From contig NC_133030.1 in NCBI RefSeq assembly GCF_048771995.1, positions 53,156,501-53,220,500 on the forward strand: a stretch of DNA of 64,000 bases, read 5' to 3'. A program made the translations under genes and the position numbers. This DNA is from Taeniopygia guttata. Taxonomy: Eukaryota; Chordata; Aves; Passeriformes; Estrildidae. The notes under the pieces were generated by a model, which worked only from the letters and a program-made list of their open reading frames with translations, was not told the DNA's origin and made no database searches. Shown piece by piece: positions 59,700 through 64,000 of the stretch (within the stretch, counting starts at the first letter, position 1; every line of letters begins with the position of its first letter).

Positions 59700-62600
59700 T
59701 CTGTTTACTACTTTACTCCTGTTATTCTTGACAATATAGTACACAAGTTATAATGGAATTGATGCTTAGGGGTGAAAACAATTAACTTTAATTTATTGCA
59801 AACACATATGCATTTCTCTGTAGTTCTTGATGTTGCTTGGACACAGAAAATTATCATCATGCTATTCAGTGCAGGGGAAGTTCTTCAGCACTAAAACAGG
59901 AGTTGGGCTATTCTTCAGCAGATATAAAGTTCAATAGGCCATTACTATGTATTTACATATATAAAGATTGTTTGTAAGTGTACTTTAAATTTATGTTCCC
60001 TGCAATTGTATTACTTGGTTCTGGAAAATATTTTATGTGTATATGTGTGTATATATAAGAAAAATAATATGTCTGTGGATCACATAAACCATATGTACTC
60101 CTAATAATGTTTCCCTATAAACGTGTATTAGCTTGTAGTGAGTGCTGTAAGCTTGTCTTGTCTTTGGTCTAGTTAGTCTATAAAGGTGTTTTAATATACA
60201 CAGAATAATTGTGCTGAGTAAATTGTCATGGAATCCAGAAACCATGTATAGTTGCAACTTTTTGTCTGTAGCATATTTTTATTCTTCTGATTTTTCATAT
60301 TGAGCACAAACACAAGGGGTTTCTATCCACTTTTTTTTGCATGCTCAGTAAAAAAAGCTTTTTCGGAGAAAAATTTTCAGAACACCCTTGTGAACAGCAT
60401 ATTTTAATTAATGAATAAGCATAATGTACTCCATTGATTTGTAGTTTATGCTTATTGCCTATAGTAAGAAATAAGCCTATACCAAGGCTGAGGGTCCAGT
60501 TATATTGTTTGAAGTCTGGACCAAGATATTGTGGCTGCATGGTTTTAATCACCTTACCAACAACTGTGACAGGTTTTAACATAGCACATTAAATTTAAGT
60601 GAGTGTTGCAATGAAAAAGCAACTTTTTTTTTGTTTCCCAGATCACCCTTTATTTCTTTCTTCCTTGTTCAGCAATGAGTTGTTTAACAGGAGCCTGAAG
60701 TTTTGCACTTTTCTTCACTGTGCCTCTAGTATACAAGCCAGATGTACCTTTAAATAGAAACTTGTTCAGTGGTTTTGAGTTACTCCTAATTCAAGCTGTG
60801 GGATCCTCATAAAAGTCAGGAGGAGGTCAGCTGGAAGTGAAGTAGCCCTTGCCTGTTGCTAGGCAGGCTGAATCCCAACTGTACAGCATTTTCCAAGGGG
60901 GTGGCTCTGTGTTCTTCCCTCCTGGTGTTTTAATTCAAAATGTACTGTTACCACTTAAAAACTTTGGGCAGCCAGGTGCGTCTTATATGAATGATGGGCA
61001 GCACTGTAATCGTTCCTGCTACAACCCGCTGTGTGTCTCCATAGGAGATTATCTGTTATTTTGTTAAGTACAGCCTTGAGAAAGGCCTATAAAATAAATG
61101 TGAGCTCGTGGCAGAAATGCCTTCTTGGAAGAGGCCTCAGCTGATGTGAGCAATTCCCTCTATGTGAGTGAGCTCTCAGCACACTCAGCCCCAGCAAGAG
61201 CACGTCTGGATAGAGGGAAGGTCCTGAGAACAAAGTCCTTGGAATCATTGCTGAGAAAAGTAACTGCATTTTGTACAATTACCCATGTTGTTGCTAAGTT
61301 TAACTTGTGTGCTGAAGCGTGATTCTGGTGTCTAGAATATATCCCTCCTGAAATTATCTTGCGGGTATAAATTGTAGACTATTTGAGGGGTGGAGAGGGA
61401 CAGAAAAGCTTAAATTTGATTAAAAGTAGAAAAGAAAAATAAAATAAACTTGGAACTGTATAATCTTAAAGAATATTGAAGTTAGAATTGCATTTGTGTC
61501 AGGGTTCCAAGATGGCCAGAGTTTAATTACTTAGACGATCCAGTCAAAGGTTTTATAATGCAATGAAGTTATGTTCACAGCATTATCTTGTTAAAATCTC
61601 TTTCTAATATAAGACTCATTAAGATACAGACTGAAATTTAGTCATTGAAAATACTTCAGAAGAGTGGTGTCAATTAAGTTTTCATTATGATTCAAACACA
61701 AATTCTTCCTTGTTATCTTATGTAATGAACTGTAATCAAAAAAATATCCACATTATTCCATCACTCTGTAATTACAAATACTGTTTGGGTTGCAAACAAG
61801 GATTATTATGGTCAGATGAAGTTTTTAGAATGTAATAAATTGTTGGTTAATCATTTTATTCATAAAATTGTAATGTATAAAGTTTTGCATCTTGCTTTAG
61901 AAGAAGTTCTTTTAGATTTGTGCAGAGGTCTCTAGGGCATCATATATTAGAGCCAAAGCAGAGTTTTCCAGCATTTTGAAATGGTCTAGACTGTGTAGAT
62001 AAACAAGCCAGATTAATTTTAATCTATGTTTTACTGTACCAAAAAGTAATAATGCCAGTCTCTACCACTTTATTATCTGCTACTGGAGCATTATTAATTT
62101 GGGGTGTTAGAGGATGCAAGCTATTCAACTGTCTTTATCTCAAAAACCTGCTAATTAGCAGACAGTTATTAGATTAATTGTGTTCACTCAGCTGAAATAC
62201 TGTTGGTGAGTCACTATATTTCAGCTATTGGCTTCATCATAAAAATAAGGTATGGCATTACAATGGGATTACTCGTTCTGTAGGGGACAGGCAAATGTAA
62301 AGGTACAATGCTACAGCAGAACAGAACAAAGCAGGCAGATCAAAAAATTGTGGGATCTCAAATTACCCATTATGCTTACATAAGGGTTTGGCCTACACTC
62401 AACTGAAAATATTTGCTCTTCTTTCTTCAGCTAGCCTTGATCTCAGTCTCTTAATCCCAGCTCCTCCTAGTCATTGCTTGCATCTTCACCATTTAATTGT
62501 CATTTTTTCTGTCCTTGTCTCAGTGCCTTGTCTTCTGCATTTATAGGTGTAGCAGTCTATGTGCTTACACTGCATTCATCTTCTCTTTGTTTTTTACTGT

Positions 62601-64000
62601 GCTCTGACTTGAGTCTTTCAGGCTTTGATTCCAGCTGTCATTAGAAAGGCAGGCAGAAGGCCCAGAGCACTCTGCACTCCATTCTTGTCTGTTTTCCAGT
62701 TTTAATGAGGCTTATTACTTTTGGAGAGTCTCCCCTTTTCTTAGCCTCTCCTCTGTCTGCTTCTATTTCTACCTTTGATTACTGCTTTACGGTCTTGCAG
62801 ATCCCTTTTATTATATCAGCTCCTACAAGGTTTACCTTGTCAGGAGTGTACTGTTATGGGGAAGAAACCTCACCCACCAACCATCAGAGTTATTGCCACT
62901 TACAGTTAGCTCACCCAGTGTGCAAACTGTGTTGCCCTCAAATGAATTTAAATGGGGAGATGTGCTCTAAGACCATATTATTATGTCCCAGCTGGTGGGA
63001 CTAAACTGGGGATAGTTCAGAGTCCCCTACTCCCCCAAATACTTGAAGATTAGATACTGTGATTTCAGAAATGAGACAAACTACACGTTTACTCCTGTTG
63101 GGCCTGACTACTTGCAAACATGAATGTAGTCTCAGGAGCTTCAAAATGTCTTTGGTAGTTTTCCCCTTTGATAAATTTCTCACTGCTCTCTTCATTATTC
63201 GCCTCTGTGGAGAGTGGCCATAGTCTGACGTTTTCCCACTTCAAAGAATTGAAATGCATGGAGTTAGTTTATGGGGGGGGTGAGGTAAAAAAGCAGTTTT
63301 AGAGGTGGTTGATCTCCAGTGGTAGTAAGATGAGCTGGCCCTGCCCCAGAGCCTGATGAAACCTGCCAGATGTGCAGAATGACTCCCAGCTGGGACAGAG
63401 CAGCCTAGCATGGATGGCAATGATGGGTCACTGGAAGGAGGTAGGACTCCCTGTACTGCATTTAGGTGGATGTTTAAAGGAACTCAGCTTATTCACCTCC
63501 CTTTCCCAGTCCTTGGCTATCCCACATAAGCTAATTTAGAAGCCAACTAGAAAGTACCTAGGTACTGCATGGAAATGATAAAGTTTCATCCAAAGGTAAT
63601 TCTCACTGTATTTTCACAATTTTGCATAAGTGCCTCTTAAAATCAATCTAAAAACTTTTTCAGGATGACTTTGGAGAAGATTGAAGTTCACCAAGGTTGA
63701 AAGTGCCTGAAGTTATGCTCCAGACACTTTCAGCTAGATCCATTTGTCTCCAATTTCCATCAGCAGGGCAGCAAAACTCAGGTATCATTCTGAGGAAGAT
63801 TTCTACTGAGAAATTGTTTGAAGTGCATCCTTAGAAGAGTGGCTTATGTAACAACTTGTGCTTAAGTGTACCTTCTCTGGTACAAACCAGCTTACATGAG
63901 AAAGCAATTTCCCTATGTTCAGATTACTACCACTTGTTTATAAGCAAGTAGCAAAGAATTGCCTCTGAATGTAATTTAGATATAACTTTACCACGAACTA
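59700..64000. other. Intergenic sequence downstream of WDR25, no gene recognised
   Basis: AT-rich sequence with only short frames, none of which resembles a protein I know. Moderately GC-richer stretches at about 60820-61250, 62640-63000 and 63290-63480 are not recognisable as repeats or exons. In mammals BEGAIN lies convergently downstream of WDR25, but no BEGAIN-like exon is visible here, so it would have to lie beyond the window. Confidence 0.6.

Noticed and set aside
61080..61110. TATAAAATAAA string that could be a TATA box or a poly(A) signal of an LTR-like element
   Set aside because: No paired LTR, target duplication or gene body is recognisable around it.
59700..64000. Possible BEGAIN 3' exon on the minus strand, expected from mammalian gene order
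   Set aside because: No long frame or BEGAIN-like peptide is present, so the gene, if syntenic, starts beyond the window.

Overview
The window is a stretch of amniote nuclear DNA, most likely from a bird. It is AT-rich and mostly intronic, with GT-AG introns. The only interspersed repeats I recognise are CR1-type LINE 3' fragments, and I see no mammalian SINEs or L1. I cannot name the species.

One protein-coding gene fills it: WDR25, on the plus strand. Exon 1 is non-coding and lies in a CpG island at the left edge. It ends at a clean donor at 444/445. Six coding exons follow: 3843-4562, 33653-33800, 42971-43101, 55553-55723, 57872-58012 and 58396-58617. Spliced together they give an uninterrupted 510-residue protein. 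Its N-terminal half is low-complexity and polar, and a seven-bladed WD40 propeller follows. The propeller resembles the splicing factor CDC40/PRP17, including the basic RxNKKK...GH loop between blades 5 and 6. The introns are 3.3, 29.1, 9.2, 12.5, 2.1 and 0.4 kb long. The 3' UTR carries an antisense CR1 fragment and ends near an AATAAA at 59672. From about 59.7 kb to the right edge I see no gene.

Layout by region: 1-980 is the CpG-island promoter, exon 1 and a 13-bp G-rich minisatellite. 978-1420 is an antisense CR1 fragment. 3784-4562 is the first coding exon. 4563-33652 is the very large intron 2, which holds a CpG-rich patch with a CTCF-like site, several perfect short-loop inverted repeats, a long T tract and a weak box C/D snoRNA candidate. 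33653-58617 holds the propeller exons, CR1 fragments and a strong-looking cryptic exon right after exon 4. 58618-59690 is the 3' UTR, and the rest is intergenic.

I found no operon, CRISPR array, prokaryotic feature or convincing new biochemical system. The observations most worth checking are the transcribed G-rich minisatellite at the first donor, a frame-shifting heptamer repeat inside the coding sequence, the possible poison exon after exon 4, the CTCF-like intronic CpG patch, and the recurrent snapback hairpins.
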